The translations under genes were made by a program, and so were the position numbers. Positions 1 through 7,247 of a stretch of 35,277 bases of DNA are shown here, one piece after another. Source of the DNA: CAIUPE01 sp046091665 (GTDB lineage: Bacteria > Pseudomonadota > Alphaproteobacteria > Rhizobiales > Beijerinckiaceae); NCBI GenBank assembly GCA_046091665.1, contig JBJTCD010000044.1, forward strand, positions 1 through 35,277, written 5' to 3'. How positions within the stretch are numbered: position 1 is the stretch's first letter; each line of letters starts with the position of its first letter. The notes beneath the pieces are model-generated. The model saw only the letters and a list, made by a program, of their open reading frames with translations. It ran no database searches and had not been told where the DNA came from.

Positions 1-486
1 GCCATAGACTTCATGGATACCGAAACGCGTCATCAATCCATCATCAACCATGGCTTTGCCACCGCCGCCGCCTTCTTCAGCCGGCTGGAAAATCACCGCG
101 ACTTTGCCAGCAAAATTTCTTGTCTCGGCGAGATATTTTGCGGCACCCAATAACATCGCCGTGTGACCATCATGACCGCACGCATGCATTTTTCCAGGCG
201 TTAAGGACGCATGCGGCTTGCCACTCGTTTCATGAATGGGCAGCGCATCCATATCAGCGCGCAAACCAATGACGCGATCCCCTGAGACACGACCTGTAAT
301 GATCCCGACAACGCCGGTCTTGCCGATGCCGGTGATGATTTCATCGCAGCCAAACTCTTTGAGTTTTTCAGCAACAATGCCAGCCGTGCGATGCACATCA
401 TAATCAAGCTCGGGATGGCGATGGAGATCATGGCGCCACAAAGCGATTTCATCCGCCAATTCAGCGATCCGGTTTTTAATCGGCAT
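1..486 (-). CDS. M20 family amidohydrolase (hippurate hydrolase-like), 5' part only
   Basis: The first 162 residues of a zinc-dependent M20/M20D amidohydrolase are present; the gene runs off the left edge, so the C-terminal part is missing. Family members hydrolyse N-acyl amino acids or related amides in the cytoplasm. Visible family motifs are DLHRHPELDYDVH near the start, GLRADMDALPI around residues 88-98, the metal-site stretch HACGHDGHTAM, and FQPAEEGGGGG, which carries the catalytic/metal Glu pair. The ATG is preceded by AAGGAGCC at good spacing, which fixes the start. It diverges from transaldolase across about 150 bp. The exact substrate cannot be told from this fragment. Confidence 0.88.
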   Translation of the reverse strand, partial: MPIKNRIAELADEIALWRHDLHRHPELDYDVHRTAGIVAEKLKEFGCDEIITGIGKTGVVGIITGRVSGDRVIGLRADMDALPIHETSGKPHASLTPGKMHACGHDGHTAMLLGAAKYLAETRNFAGKVAVIFQPAEEGGGGGKAMVDDGLMTRFGIHEVYG

Positions 487-598
487 AAGAAGGCTCCTTT
501 TGAATATCTACTATCCGCCAGAACCGAGCGTCTGCCAAGCCTCGGAATGACACGAAAGAGCCACCTAAACAGGGCTGACGCGCTCTTTTGCCTGTGTT

Positions 599-624
599 AG
601 GAGGAGCGCGAAAGAATGAACTGA
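599..624 (+). promoter_or_regulatory. Strong Shine-Dalgarno followed by a two-codon ORF before tal
   Basis: AGGAGGAG at 599-606 lies 9 nt before ATG-AAC-TGA (616-624). The TGA is in the same frame as transaldolase, whose likely ATG is only 12 nt further on and has no good Shine-Dalgarno of its own. Ribosomes could load at the strong site, translate two codons and restart at tal. This is a reading of sequence only. Confidence 0.4.
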
Positions 625-636
625 AAGCCGCGCAAG

Positions 637-1599
637 ATGACTTCGAAACTCGACCAACTCAAAGCCATGACCGTCATCGTCGCCGACACAGGCGATATGG
701 AGGCGATCCGCACCTTCAAGCCGACAGATTGCACAACCAATCCGTCGCTTATTTTGAAGGCTGCTGATTTGCCCGCTTATGAAGGCGTGATTGCCGATGC
801 GATCTCATGGGGCAAAAAGCTGAGCGGCGCGAAAGATGCTGTCGTCGCCGCTGTTGCTGATCGTTTGGCTGTCGCCTTCGGCACCGAACTAGCGCGCCTT
901 GTGCCGGGACGCGTGTCGACCGAAGTTGATGCCGATCTCTCATTCGACACAAAAGCAAGCGTTGAAAAAGCGCGCGCGATTATCAAAGCCTATGACGCGA
1001 ATGGCATTTCACGCGACAAGGTGCTGATTAAACTTGCATCCACTTGGGAAGGCATTCGTGCTGTCGAAATTTTGCAGAAGGACGGCATTGATTGCAATCT
1101 CACTTTGCTCTTCTCGCTCGCGCAGGCGGTTGCGGCAGCAGAAGCGAATTCATTTCTCATCTCGCCTTTCGTCGGCCGCATTCTCGACTGGTATGTGAAG
1201 AATGAAGGAAAGACCTATACGGCGGAAGAGGATCCGGGTGTGCTCTCGGTGCGCAAGATTTATTCCTATTACAAGCGCCACGGTCACGGCACGATTGTGA
1301 TGGGCGCGAGCTTCCGCAATACGGGCGAGATCGAAGCGCTGGCCGGTTGCGACCGTTTGACGATTGCGCCCGCTTTGCTTGAACAATTGTCCAAAGACCA
1401 ATCGACGCTTGAGCGCAAGCTTGAGCCGAAGACTGCCGCGCAAAATGGCGGCGACAAGATTGCGACGGATGAAGCACGCTTCCGTTATCTCTTAAACGAA
1501 GATGCGATGGCGACCGAGAAACTCGCAGAAGGCATTCGCGCATTTGCAAAAGATCTCGGCACGCTCAAAGCGATGGTTGCGAAGAAGCTAGAGGCTTAA
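637..1599 (+). CDS. tal: Transaldolase (class I, TalB-type)
   Basis: Transaldolase moves a dihydroxyacetone unit between sedoheptulose 7-phosphate and glyceraldehyde 3-phosphate in the non-oxidative pentose phosphate pathway. The protein has 320 residues, close to E. coli TalB (317), and its N-terminus aligns well with TalB. Asp17 lies in VADTGD and the Schiff-base lysine is Lys132 in KVLIKLASTWEG, at the same numbers as in TalB. The TNPSL motif is at about residues 34-38. The start chosen matches the family length; an in-frame TGA five codons upstream blocks a longer form. A terminator follows within a repeat pair. There are no functional partners of the pentose phosphate pathway next to it in this window. 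Confidence 0.97.
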   Translation: MTSKLDQLKAMTVIVADTGDMEAIRTFKPTDCTTNPSLILKAADLPAYEGVIADAISWGKKLSGAKDAVVAAVADRLAVAFGTELARLVPGRVSTEVDADLSFDTKASVEKARAIIKAYDANGISRDKVLIKLASTWEGIRAVEILQKDGIDCNLTLLFSLAQAVAAAEANSFLISPFVGRILDWYVKNEGKTYTAEEDPGVLSVRKIYSYYKRHGHGTIVMGASFRNTGEIEALAGCDRLTIAPALLEQLSKDQSTLERKLEPKTAAQNGGDKIATDEARFRYLLNEDAMATEKLAEGIRAFAKDLGTLKAMVAKKLEA

Positions 1600-1605
1600 T
1601 GAGAT

Positions 1606-1723
1606 CGTCATTGCGAGCGAACGCGAAGCAATCCAGCTGATGATGGGCATTAAGGCGCAGTGACTTCATTGCGCCTTTTCTTTTGACTCCAACTGGATTG
1701 CTTCGCTCACGCTCGCAATGACG
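1606..1723. repeat. REP-like inverted pair (cgtcattgcgagcg type) around a terminator
   Basis: The arm at 1606-1637, starting cgtcattgcgagcga, is mirrored by 1693-1723, ending cgctcgcaatgacg. The pair can fold into a long stem. The same unit recurs at 31858-31977, and as fragments at 18056-18107. Similar intergenic units are widespread in Rhizobiales genomes. The transaldolase terminator sits in the loop between the arms. Confidence 0.8.
1652..1684 (+). terminator. Intrinsic terminator of tal
   Basis: AAGGCGCA (1652-1659) pairs with TGCGCCTT (1670-1677), followed by TTCTTTT. It lies 53 nt after the tal stop. The stem is short, but the T tract is on the correct strand. Confidence 0.7.
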
Positions 1724-1732
1724 AAATTATAA

Positions 1733-3427
1733 TCACGGCGAGATCGCCCAATCCTTCGGCCGCAACGCATTATCACGAATCTTCGTGAGTGTTGTTGTGG
1801 GCGAAATGGCTTCCGGATCAAGGAAGCAATGAAGGATCGACGGTTTTCCGGATGCGACTGCGCGCTCGAAAGCGGGTGCGAACTCATCGGTCTTGCGCAC
1901 GGTTTCGCCATGCCCGCCAAAGGCGCGGGCATAAGCGGCGAAATCCGGATTCTTCAATTGCGTCGCGGAGACGCGCCCCGGATATTCACGCTCCTGATGC
2001 ATGCGGATCGTGCCGTAAATGCCGTTATCGACGACGATGCAAATGATCGGCAAATCATATTGCACGGCGGTTGCAAATTCCTGACCATTCATCAGGAAAC
2101 AGCCGTCGCCTGCAAATGCAATCACCATGCGATTGGGGAATGTGCGCTTCGCACCCACTGCTGCAGGAACACCAAAACCCATCGACCCCGAATTCGGCGC
2201 AACTTGCGTGCCGTAATTCCTGAAGCGAAAGAAGCGCCCCGGCCAGATCGCATAATTGCCTGCGCCATTTGTGATGACGGTATCATTCGGAATGCGATCA
2301 CGTAACCACCGTACCGCTTCGCCGATTTGAAAGTCACCCGGCACTGTCGGAATTGTGTCGGTCCATGCGAAGAATTCATCGCGCGCCGCTTTGCGCGCAT
2401 CGGCCCATGCAATCGTCTGCGGCGGTTGCAGTGTTTCAACAGATGCAGCGAAGGCACGCGGACTCGCGTGAATGCCGAGCGTCGGATGATAGACGCGACC
2501 CAACTCTTCCGCATCCGCATGCACGTGCACAAGCTTTTGCTTCGGCACGGGGATGTCGAAGAGTGTGTAGGATTGCGACGGCATCTCGGCCATGCGGCCG
2601 CCAATCAACAAAACAAGATCCGCGCCTTCGATCCGCGCTTTCAATTTCGGATTGGGGCCGATGCCGATTTCGCCCGCATAATTTTGATGATCACCATCAA
2701 ACAACATCGCACGGCGGAAGGATGTCGCAACCGGCAAATCAAACCGCTCGGCGAAACGGATGATCGACGCGCGCGCTTTCTCGCTCCAGCCACTGCCGCC
2801 TAAAATTGCAATCGGGCACTTCGCGGCCCAGAGCAATTTCTGCAGCTCGGCCATGTGCGTGAGGCCCGGCCATGTCTCGACCGGCTCGACACGCGGACCG
2901 ACTGCGATTTGCGCTGTCGCAACAAGCATATCTTCGGGCAACGCAATCACGACCGGACCGGGACGGCCCTGCATCGCAACGTGAAATGCGCGCGAGATGA
3001 CTTCCGGCACCCGCGCGGGATCTGTGATCTCTGTCACCCATTTCGCGGTCGAGCCGAAATAGGCTTTGTAATCCATCTCCTGAAACGCACCGCGCTCTTT
3101 CATGCCGGTTTCAATCTGACCGACAAAGAGAATGAGCGGAACGGAATCATGTTCGGCAATGTGAATGCCGGCCGACGCATTCGTCGCGCCCGGCCCGCGC
3201 GTGACCATCGCAATGCCCGGTCTGCCTGTGAGACGTGCCGAGGCGTCCGCCATCATCACCGCGCCACCTTCTTGACGGCAGACCGTGACTTTGATCGACG
3301 CGTCATGCAGCGCATCGAGAACGGCGAGATAACTTTCCCCCGGCACGCAGAACACATGCTCGACACCTTGCGCCTGCAAGCAATCGACAATCAATTGGCC
3401 GCCTGTGCGTTCGGGGAGCGTCGTCAT
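1733..3427 (-). CDS. Thiamine-diphosphate enzyme of the acetolactate synthase-like family
   Basis: About 564 residues with the three-domain layout of acetolactate synthase/pyruvate oxidase-type enzymes. The N-terminal PYR domain carries the catalytic Glu in VCRQEGGAVM, followed by a RGPGATNA segment. The C-terminal PP domain has the metal/TPP motif GDGCFLMNGQ running to VVDN about 25 residues later. The family decarboxylates or condenses 2-oxo acids; this member lacks clear oxalyl-CoA decarboxylase features. It is last in the minus-strand unit, about 36 bp after a CoA-transferase. In that setting a 2-oxo acid decarboxylase, for example for 2-oxoadipate, is a possible but unproven job. The ATG at 3427 is preferred; an in-frame GTG lies four codons upstream at 3439. 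Confidence 0.85.
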   Translation of the reverse strand: MTTLPERTGGQLIVDCLQAQGVEHVFCVPGESYLAVLDALHDASIKVTVCRQEGGAVMMADASARLTGRPGIAMVTRGPGATNASAGIHIAEHDSVPLILFVGQIETGMKERGAFQEMDYKAYFGSTAKWVTEITDPARVPEVISRAFHVAMQGRPGPVVIALPEDMLVATAQIAVGPRVEPVETWPGLTHMAELQKLLWAAKCPIAILGGSGWSEKARASIIRFAERFDLPVATSFRRAMLFDGDHQNYAGEIGIGPNPKLKARIEGADLVLLIGGRMAEMPSQSYTLFDIPVPKQKLVHVHADAEELGRVYHPTLGIHASPRAFAASVETLQPPQTIAWADARKAARDEFFAWTDTIPTVPGDFQIGEAVRWLRDRIPNDTVITNGAGNYAIWPGRFFRFRNYGTQVAPNSGSMGFGVPAAVGAKRTFPNRMVIAFAGDGCFLMNGQEFATAVQYDLPIICIVVDNGIYGTIRMHQEREYPGRVSATQLKNPDFAAYARAFGGHGETVRKTDEFAPAFERAVASGKPSILHCFLDPEAISPTTTLTKIRDNALRPKDWAISP

Positions 3428-3463
3428 TCTTGTATCCACTTCATCATCGTCTTATGCAGCGCG

Positions 3464-4645
3464 TTAAGCGCCCCACGCTTTATCGTTCAACACGTTTTCA
3501 GTATCCGCACCGAGACGCGGCGAGGGACGCGCGGCGACCATCGGTTCGCCATTGATCACAATCGGCGTGCGTACGCTCGGCACATGGCCGAGCAGCGCGT
3601 CGGCATTCTCAAGATCCACCTTCATACCGCGCGCTTTGACTTGGGTATCGGCAAAGACATCCGCCACAGTATTGATCGGCCCTGCGGGAACGCCCGCTTT
3701 TTCAAGCGCCGACAACAGATCATGGCGCAACAATGTTGATGTCAGCTCGGCGATTTTCTCGCACAGCACCAAGCGATTTGTCACACGCGCGGGATTGGTT
3801 GCGTAAAGCGGGTCATCGGCAAGATGAGCACAATCCAAAATCTGGCAGAGGCGTTTGAATTGTCCGTCATTACCAACCGCGATCACGACGTGACCGTCGG
3901 CCACGGGAAAAACTTGATAGGGCACGATATTCGGATGCGCATTGCCCAAGCGGCGCGGCGCTTTGCCGGAGACGAGATAATTCATCGCCTGATTGGCAAG
4001 CACGCTCACCTGCGTATCGAGCAAAGCCATATCGATATGCGCGCCCTCGCCTGTGAGATCACGCTGACGCAAAGCGGCCTGAATACCGATGACGCCATAA
4101 ACACCGGTGAAAATATCGGCGAAGGCCACACCGATTTTTTGCGGCTCGGCATCGGGCGCGCCCGTCAAATCCATAATGCCGCCCATCGCCTGAATCATGA
4201 AATCATATCCGGCGCGTTCGGCATAAGGTCCGTCCTGACCAAAGCCTGTAACGGAGCAATAAATCAATTTCGGATTGATCGCTTTCAAGCTTTGATAATC
4301 GAGGCCGTATTTTTTCAAGCCGCCGACTTTGAAATTTTCGATGAGCACATCGGCATGACGCGCGAGACGTTTGACAATCTCTTGGCCTTCAGAAGTTTCG
4401 AAATCGACAGCGATTGAACGCTTGCCACGATTGCACGCGTGGAAATAAGCGGCGGACAAATCACCGCCATCTTGGGCTGCAACGAAGGGCGGGCCCCATG
4501 TGCGCGTATCATCGCCCGTGCCGGGACGCTCGACTTTGACAACATCCGCGCCAAGATCGGCAAGCGTCTGCCCGATCCACGGCCCCGCGAGAATGCGCGC
4601 AAGCTCGAGAACACGAAGACCGGCAAGAGGTTTTTGTGAAGACAT
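3464..4645 (-). CDS. Class III (CaiB/BaiF) CoA-transferase, probable glutarate CoA-transferase
   Basis: The 393-residue protein has the family start (GLRVLELARILAGPW), the LGADVVKVE strand, the NRGKRSIAVD segment and the VAFADIFTG stretch, where Asp177 sits at the position I take for the acyl-accepting aspartate. Class III transferases move CoA between carboxylic acids through an aspartyl anhydride. Its unit also holds glutaryl-CoA dehydrogenase, and the protein resembles mammalian SUGCT-type enzymes. Activation of glutarate with succinyl-CoA is therefore the favoured role (inference). Its ribosome binding site, GGAGGGAGGAG, comes from the palindromic repeat at 4657-4676. It begins one base after the DUF559 stop codon. 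Formyl-CoA:oxalate transfer is the main alternative. Confidence 0.87.
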   Translation of the reverse strand: MSSQKPLAGLRVLELARILAGPWIGQTLADLGADVVKVERPGTGDDTRTWGPPFVAAQDGGDLSAAYFHACNRGKRSIAVDFETSEGQEIVKRLARHADVLIENFKVGGLKKYGLDYQSLKAINPKLIYCSVTGFGQDGPYAERAGYDFMIQAMGGIMDLTGAPDAEPQKIGVAFADIFTGVYGVIGIQAALRQRDLTGEGAHIDMALLDTQVSVLANQAMNYLVSGKAPRRLGNAHPNIVPYQVFPVADGHVVIAVGNDGQFKRLCQILDCAHLADDPLYATNPARVTNRLVLCEKIAELTSTLLRHDLLSALEKAGVPAGPINTVADVFADTQVKARGMKVDLENADALLGHVPSVRTPIVINGEPMVAARPSPRLGADTENVLNDKAWGA

Positions 4646-4646
4646 A

Positions 4647-5162
4647 TTATACTCCTCCCTCCCCTGCAGGGGAGGGTGTCGAACGCTTTGCGTTCGACGG
4701 GTGGGGATCGCTATCTACGGCATCGCGCCAGATTGGATCAAGAACGCCTTCGATTTCTCTATCAACTTCATGATTCCAAAATCGCAAAACACGAAATCCC
4801 AATGTTTCCAATTCGAAATCGCGATTGCGATCCTTCTTCAGACCGGCATCAAACCCATATTGCTCACCATCGACCTCAATCAATAATTTTCGAGAAGGGT
4901 AGGCAAAATCGATTATATAGTTTTTAATCGGAACTTGTTTTCGAAAATGTAGGCCCTGGCTTTTTAATTCTTTGAGACGTACCCAAAGTTTTGCTTCTTG
5001 AGGAGTCAGATTTCTGCGGAGTGTCTTGACGAGAGAAGGCGCAACGTCACGGGGTCTTTTTCCCCACCCGTCAGGCGTTGCACGCCTGACACCCTCCCCT
5101 GCAGGGGAGGGAGAAAGGTCAGCACCACCATTATGTTTCTCGTTGATCATCCAGGTTAACAC
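4647..5162 (-). CDS. DUF559 endonuclease-domain protein with repeat-encoded ends
   Basis: A 171-residue ORF with a core DUF559 (PF04480, VSR/restriction-endonuclease-like) domain at about residues 45-145. This is LRRNLTPQEAKLWVRL, then HFRKQVPI, IIDFAYPSRKLLIEVDGEQY with likely catalytic Asp and Glu, and LGFRVLRFWN. Function is unproven in the family; nuclease activity is inferred from the fold. Residues about 17-35 and the last 10 or so are translated from the flanking palindromic repeats: SPSPAGEG appears near the N-terminus and TPSPAGEGGV ends the protein. The GTG start at 5162 has a GGAGG 7 nt upstream, also from a repeat. It separates glutaryl-CoA dehydrogenase from the CoA-transferase, so it looks like an insertion into their unit. 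An internal ATG start (5150) is also possible. Confidence 0.8.
   Translation of the reverse strand: MLTWMINEKHNGGADLSPSPAGEGVRRATPDGWGKRPRDVAPSLVKTLRRNLTPQEAKLWVRLKELKSQGLHFRKQVPIKNYIIDFAYPSRKLLIEVDGEQYGFDAGLKKDRNRDFELETLGFRVLRFWNHEVDREIEGVLDPIWRDAVDSDPHPSNAKRSTPSPAGEGGV
4654..4706. repeat. Palindromic repeat, ctgcag-centred type
   Basis: A perfect 20-bp palindrome at 4657-4676 centred on ctgcag is followed by a second hairpin, GTCGAACGC/GCGTTCGAC, and GGGTGGGG. Read on the minus strand it encodes the end of the DUF559 protein and then supplies the ribosome binding site of the CoA-transferase gene. Copies lie at 5062-5111 (inverted) and 24391-24443. Confidence 0.9.
5062..5111. repeat. Palindromic repeat, ctgcag-centred type, inverted copy
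   Basis: Same layout as the unit at 4654-4706 but reversed: CCCCACCCGTC, a GTCAGGCG/CGCCTGAC hairpin, then the identical 20-bp palindrome at 5092-5111. On the minus strand it is translated inside the N-terminal part of the DUF559 protein. Confidence 0.9.
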
Positions 5163-5170
5163 TCTTTTTC

Positions 5171-5213
5171 CTCCCCCTGTAGGGGGAGGTGTCCGCGAAG
5201 CGGACGGAGGGGG
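5171..5213. repeat. Palindromic repeat, ctgtag-centred type
   Basis: CTCCCCCTGTAGGGGGAG is followed by the hairpin GTCCGCGAAGCGGAC and GGAGGGGG. A near-identical unit lies at 24334-24377. It abuts the stop codon of glutaryl-CoA dehydrogenase (5219), and its GGGGGAGG supplies the ribosome binding site for the DUF559 gene on the minus strand. Confidence 0.88.
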
Positions 5214-5218
5214 AACAA

Positions 5219-6421
5219 TCAGAAAAACGCCTGCAGACCCGTGATCGCGCGACCGAGAATCAAAGCATGCACATCATGCGTGCCTTCATAGGTGTTCACG
5301 CTTTCCAAATTCTGCGAGTGACGCATCACGTGATAATCCTGACTGATGCCATTGCCGCCATGCATGTCGCGGGCGATGCGCGCGATATCAAGCGCCTTGC
5401 CGCAATTGTTGCGCTTGACGATGGAGATCATTTCCGGCGCGAGCTTGCCTTCGTCAAACAAACGACCCACACGCAGCGATGCATGAAGACCAAGCGTGAT
5501 GTCGGTCATCATGTCGGCAAGTTTTTTCTGCACGAGCTGTGTTTGTGCGAGCGGCTTGCCGAACTGGATACGATCCAGCGTATATTGCCGCGCGCGATGC
5601 ATACAGTCTTCTGCCGCGCCCAACACGCCCCATGAAATGCCATAGCGCGCGCGGTTCAAGCAGCCGAACGGACCTTTGAGACCCGACACGTTTGGCAGCA
5701 AATGATCTTCCGAGACGACAACGCCATCCATGACGATTTCACCGGTGATGGACGCGCGGAGCGAGAGCTTGCCTTCAATCTTCGGCGCGCTCAAACCCTT
5801 CATGCCTTTCTCAAGCACGAAGCCGCGAATTTCGTTGTCATGCGCGGCGGATTTCGCCCACACAACAAATACATCTGCGATTGGTGAGTTCGAGATCCAC
5901 ATTTTGGAGCCCGTGAGCTTGTAACCGTCCGCCACTTTTTCAGCGCGTGTCTTCATCCCTGCGGGATCGGAACCTGCATCAGGCTCAGTGAGGCCGAAGC
6001 ACCCGACCCATTCGCCGCTTGCAAGCTTCGGCAAATATTTTTTGCGCTGCGCTTCCGAACCATAGGCATAGATCGGATACATCACGAGGGAGGATTGCAC
6101 GCTCATCATCGAGCGATAGCCTGAATCAACGCGCTCGATTTCGCGCGCAACGAGACCGTAAGACACATAGCCAGCATTCGCGCATCCATAGTCTTCCGGC
6201 AGCGTGACACCGAGAAGACCGAGCTGACCCATCTCGTTGAAAATTTCGCGATCGTTTTTTTCTTTCGCGTAAGCTTCCGTCACGCGTGGCATCAATTTCT
6301 CTTGCGCGTAATCACGCGCCGTATCACGAATCATCCGCTCGTCTTCCGTCAATTCCGCGTCGAGGAGCAACGGATCTTCCCAGTCGAATGTCTGGAGGCT
6401 GTGCTTTATCTGTCCATGCAT
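5219..6421 (-). CDS. gcdH: Glutaryl-CoA dehydrogenase
   Basis: A 400-residue acyl-CoA dehydrogenase. Glutaryl-CoA dehydrogenase features are the RSMMSVQSSLVMYPIYAYGS stretch, the FAD motif GCFGLTEPDAGSDP, and the C-terminal NTYEGTHDVHALILGRAITG, with the catalytic base Glu379. The enzyme oxidises and decarboxylates glutaryl-CoA to crotonyl-CoA, passing electrons to ETF, and is the convergence point of lysine and tryptophan degradation. AAGGGGG precedes the ATG at good spacing. It starts 24 bp after the DapB-like gene. A repeat and the DUF559 gene follow it before the CoA-transferase that probably makes its substrate. Confidence 0.95.
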   Translation of the reverse strand: MHGQIKHSLQTFDWEDPLLLDAELTEDERMIRDTARDYAQEKLMPRVTEAYAKEKNDREIFNEMGQLGLLGVTLPEDYGCANAGYVSYGLVAREIERVDSGYRSMMSVQSSLVMYPIYAYGSEAQRKKYLPKLASGEWVGCFGLTEPDAGSDPAGMKTRAEKVADGYKLTGSKMWISNSPIADVFVVWAKSAAHDNEIRGFVLEKGMKGLSAPKIEGKLSLRASITGEIVMDGVVVSEDHLLPNVSGLKGPFGCLNRARYGISWGVLGAAEDCMHRARQYTLDRIQFGKPLAQTQLVQKKLADMMTDITLGLHASLRVGRLFDEGKLAPEMISIVKRNNCGKALDIARIARDMHGGNGISQDYHVMRHSQNLESVNTYEGTHDVHALILGRAITGLQAFF

Positions 6422-6445
6422 GGCGTATTCCCCCTTTTACAAAAT

Positions 6446-7243
6446 TCAATCGAGTAGTTGATCGAGACCGCGCCGCAAACCTTTCACGTCGCGCACGTGA
6501 CGCGCGGCATGCAGCGTGCCTGCCACATAGGGTGCGGCCGATGTGCCCGCATCATGACGAATAACAAGCCGCTCGTCCGGCGCGCCGAACACAGCTTCGC
6601 AGGACAAGAGATAGCCGGGCATGCGCACCGAATGGACTTGCACCGCGCCGATAGTTGCGCCGCGTGTTTCCTTCGCGCCGCTCAACTCGTTCACCGGCTT
6701 TGCGTTGGAAGGCTTACGAATGGCGGACAAACGCTCGGCCAATTCACGGCCCGTGCCTGATGGCGTATCGGGCTTTTTGGCTGATGCGTAATCAATCACT
6801 TCGACATCGGCGACATGTTTTGCCGCCATCAACGCAAAGCGTGTCATCAATGCCGCTGTGATCGAATAATTGCCGGAGGCGAATACGCTCAAACCCTTTG
6901 CAAGGGCGAGTTTTTCGATCTCGGCGAAATCTTCGGCCGTCAATCCCGATGTGCCGATCACAACATGCACGCCCTCGCTAAGCGCCGTGATCGTATGGCC
7001 TTTGACGACATGCGGTTTAGTGTAGTCGATTAGAATATCGCACTTCTCTTTCAAAGCGTCTTCAAGCGTTTCAGAGACTTTTACGCCGACCGCGTCACGG
7101 CCGAGCACCGTGCCGATATCCTGTCCGGCTGCGCTGCGCGCAACAGCGCCGACAAGCGTCATATCCTCGGCATCGAGCACGCCTTTGGCGACGGCACTGC
7201 CTGTCCAACCTGTTGCACCTGCAACGATGATGCGAAGTGTCAT
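6446..7243 (-). CDS. DapB-family NAD(P)-dependent reductase lacking the catalytic His pair
   Basis: The 265-residue length and domain order match 4-hydroxy-tetrahydrodipicolinate reductase: Rossmann motif GATGWTGSAVAKG at the N-terminus, GTSGLTAEDF near 97-106, and the substrate loop with TPSGTGREL at 160-168. In true DapB this loop has an HHxxK core (His159, His160, Lys163 in E. coli). Here the aligned residues are Ala153, Ser154 and Lys157, so both histidines, including the proton donor, are gone. It lies 4 bp downstream of an aminoadipate-semialdehyde-type dehydrogenase gene and is probably translationally coupled to it. That enzyme's substrate cyclises to piperideine-6-carboxylate, which is chemically similar to the DapB substrate, so a related cyclic imine is a plausible ligand (inference). 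Annotating it as dapB would probably be wrong. Confidence 0.85.
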   Translation of the reverse strand: MTLRIIVAGATGWTGSAVAKGVLDAEDMTLVGAVARSAAGQDIGTVLGRDAVGVKVSETLEDALKEKCDILIDYTKPHVVKGHTITALSEGVHVVIGTSGLTAEDFAEIEKLALAKGLSVFASGNYSITAALMTRFALMAAKHVADVEVIDYASAKKPDTPSGTGRELAERLSAIRKPSNAKPVNELSGAKETRGATIGAVQVHSVRMPGYLLSCEAVFGAPDERLVIRHDAGTSAAPYVAGTLHAARHVRDVKGLRRGLDQLLD

Positions 7244-7247
7244 AATC

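Noticed and set aside
2855..3739. Long plus-strand ORF of 294 codons opposite the TPP enzyme and CoA-transferase genes
   Set aside because: It is a shadow frame with Arg/His-rich composition and no motif; the minus-strand genes have clear family signatures.
1733..4645. TPP enzyme plus class III CoA-transferase as an oxalate-degrading oxc/frc pair
   Set aside because: Sizes fit, but the TPP enzyme reads like acetolactate synthase-type proteins rather than oxalyl-CoA decarboxylase, and the unit contains glutaryl-CoA dehydrogenase. Kept only as an alternative.
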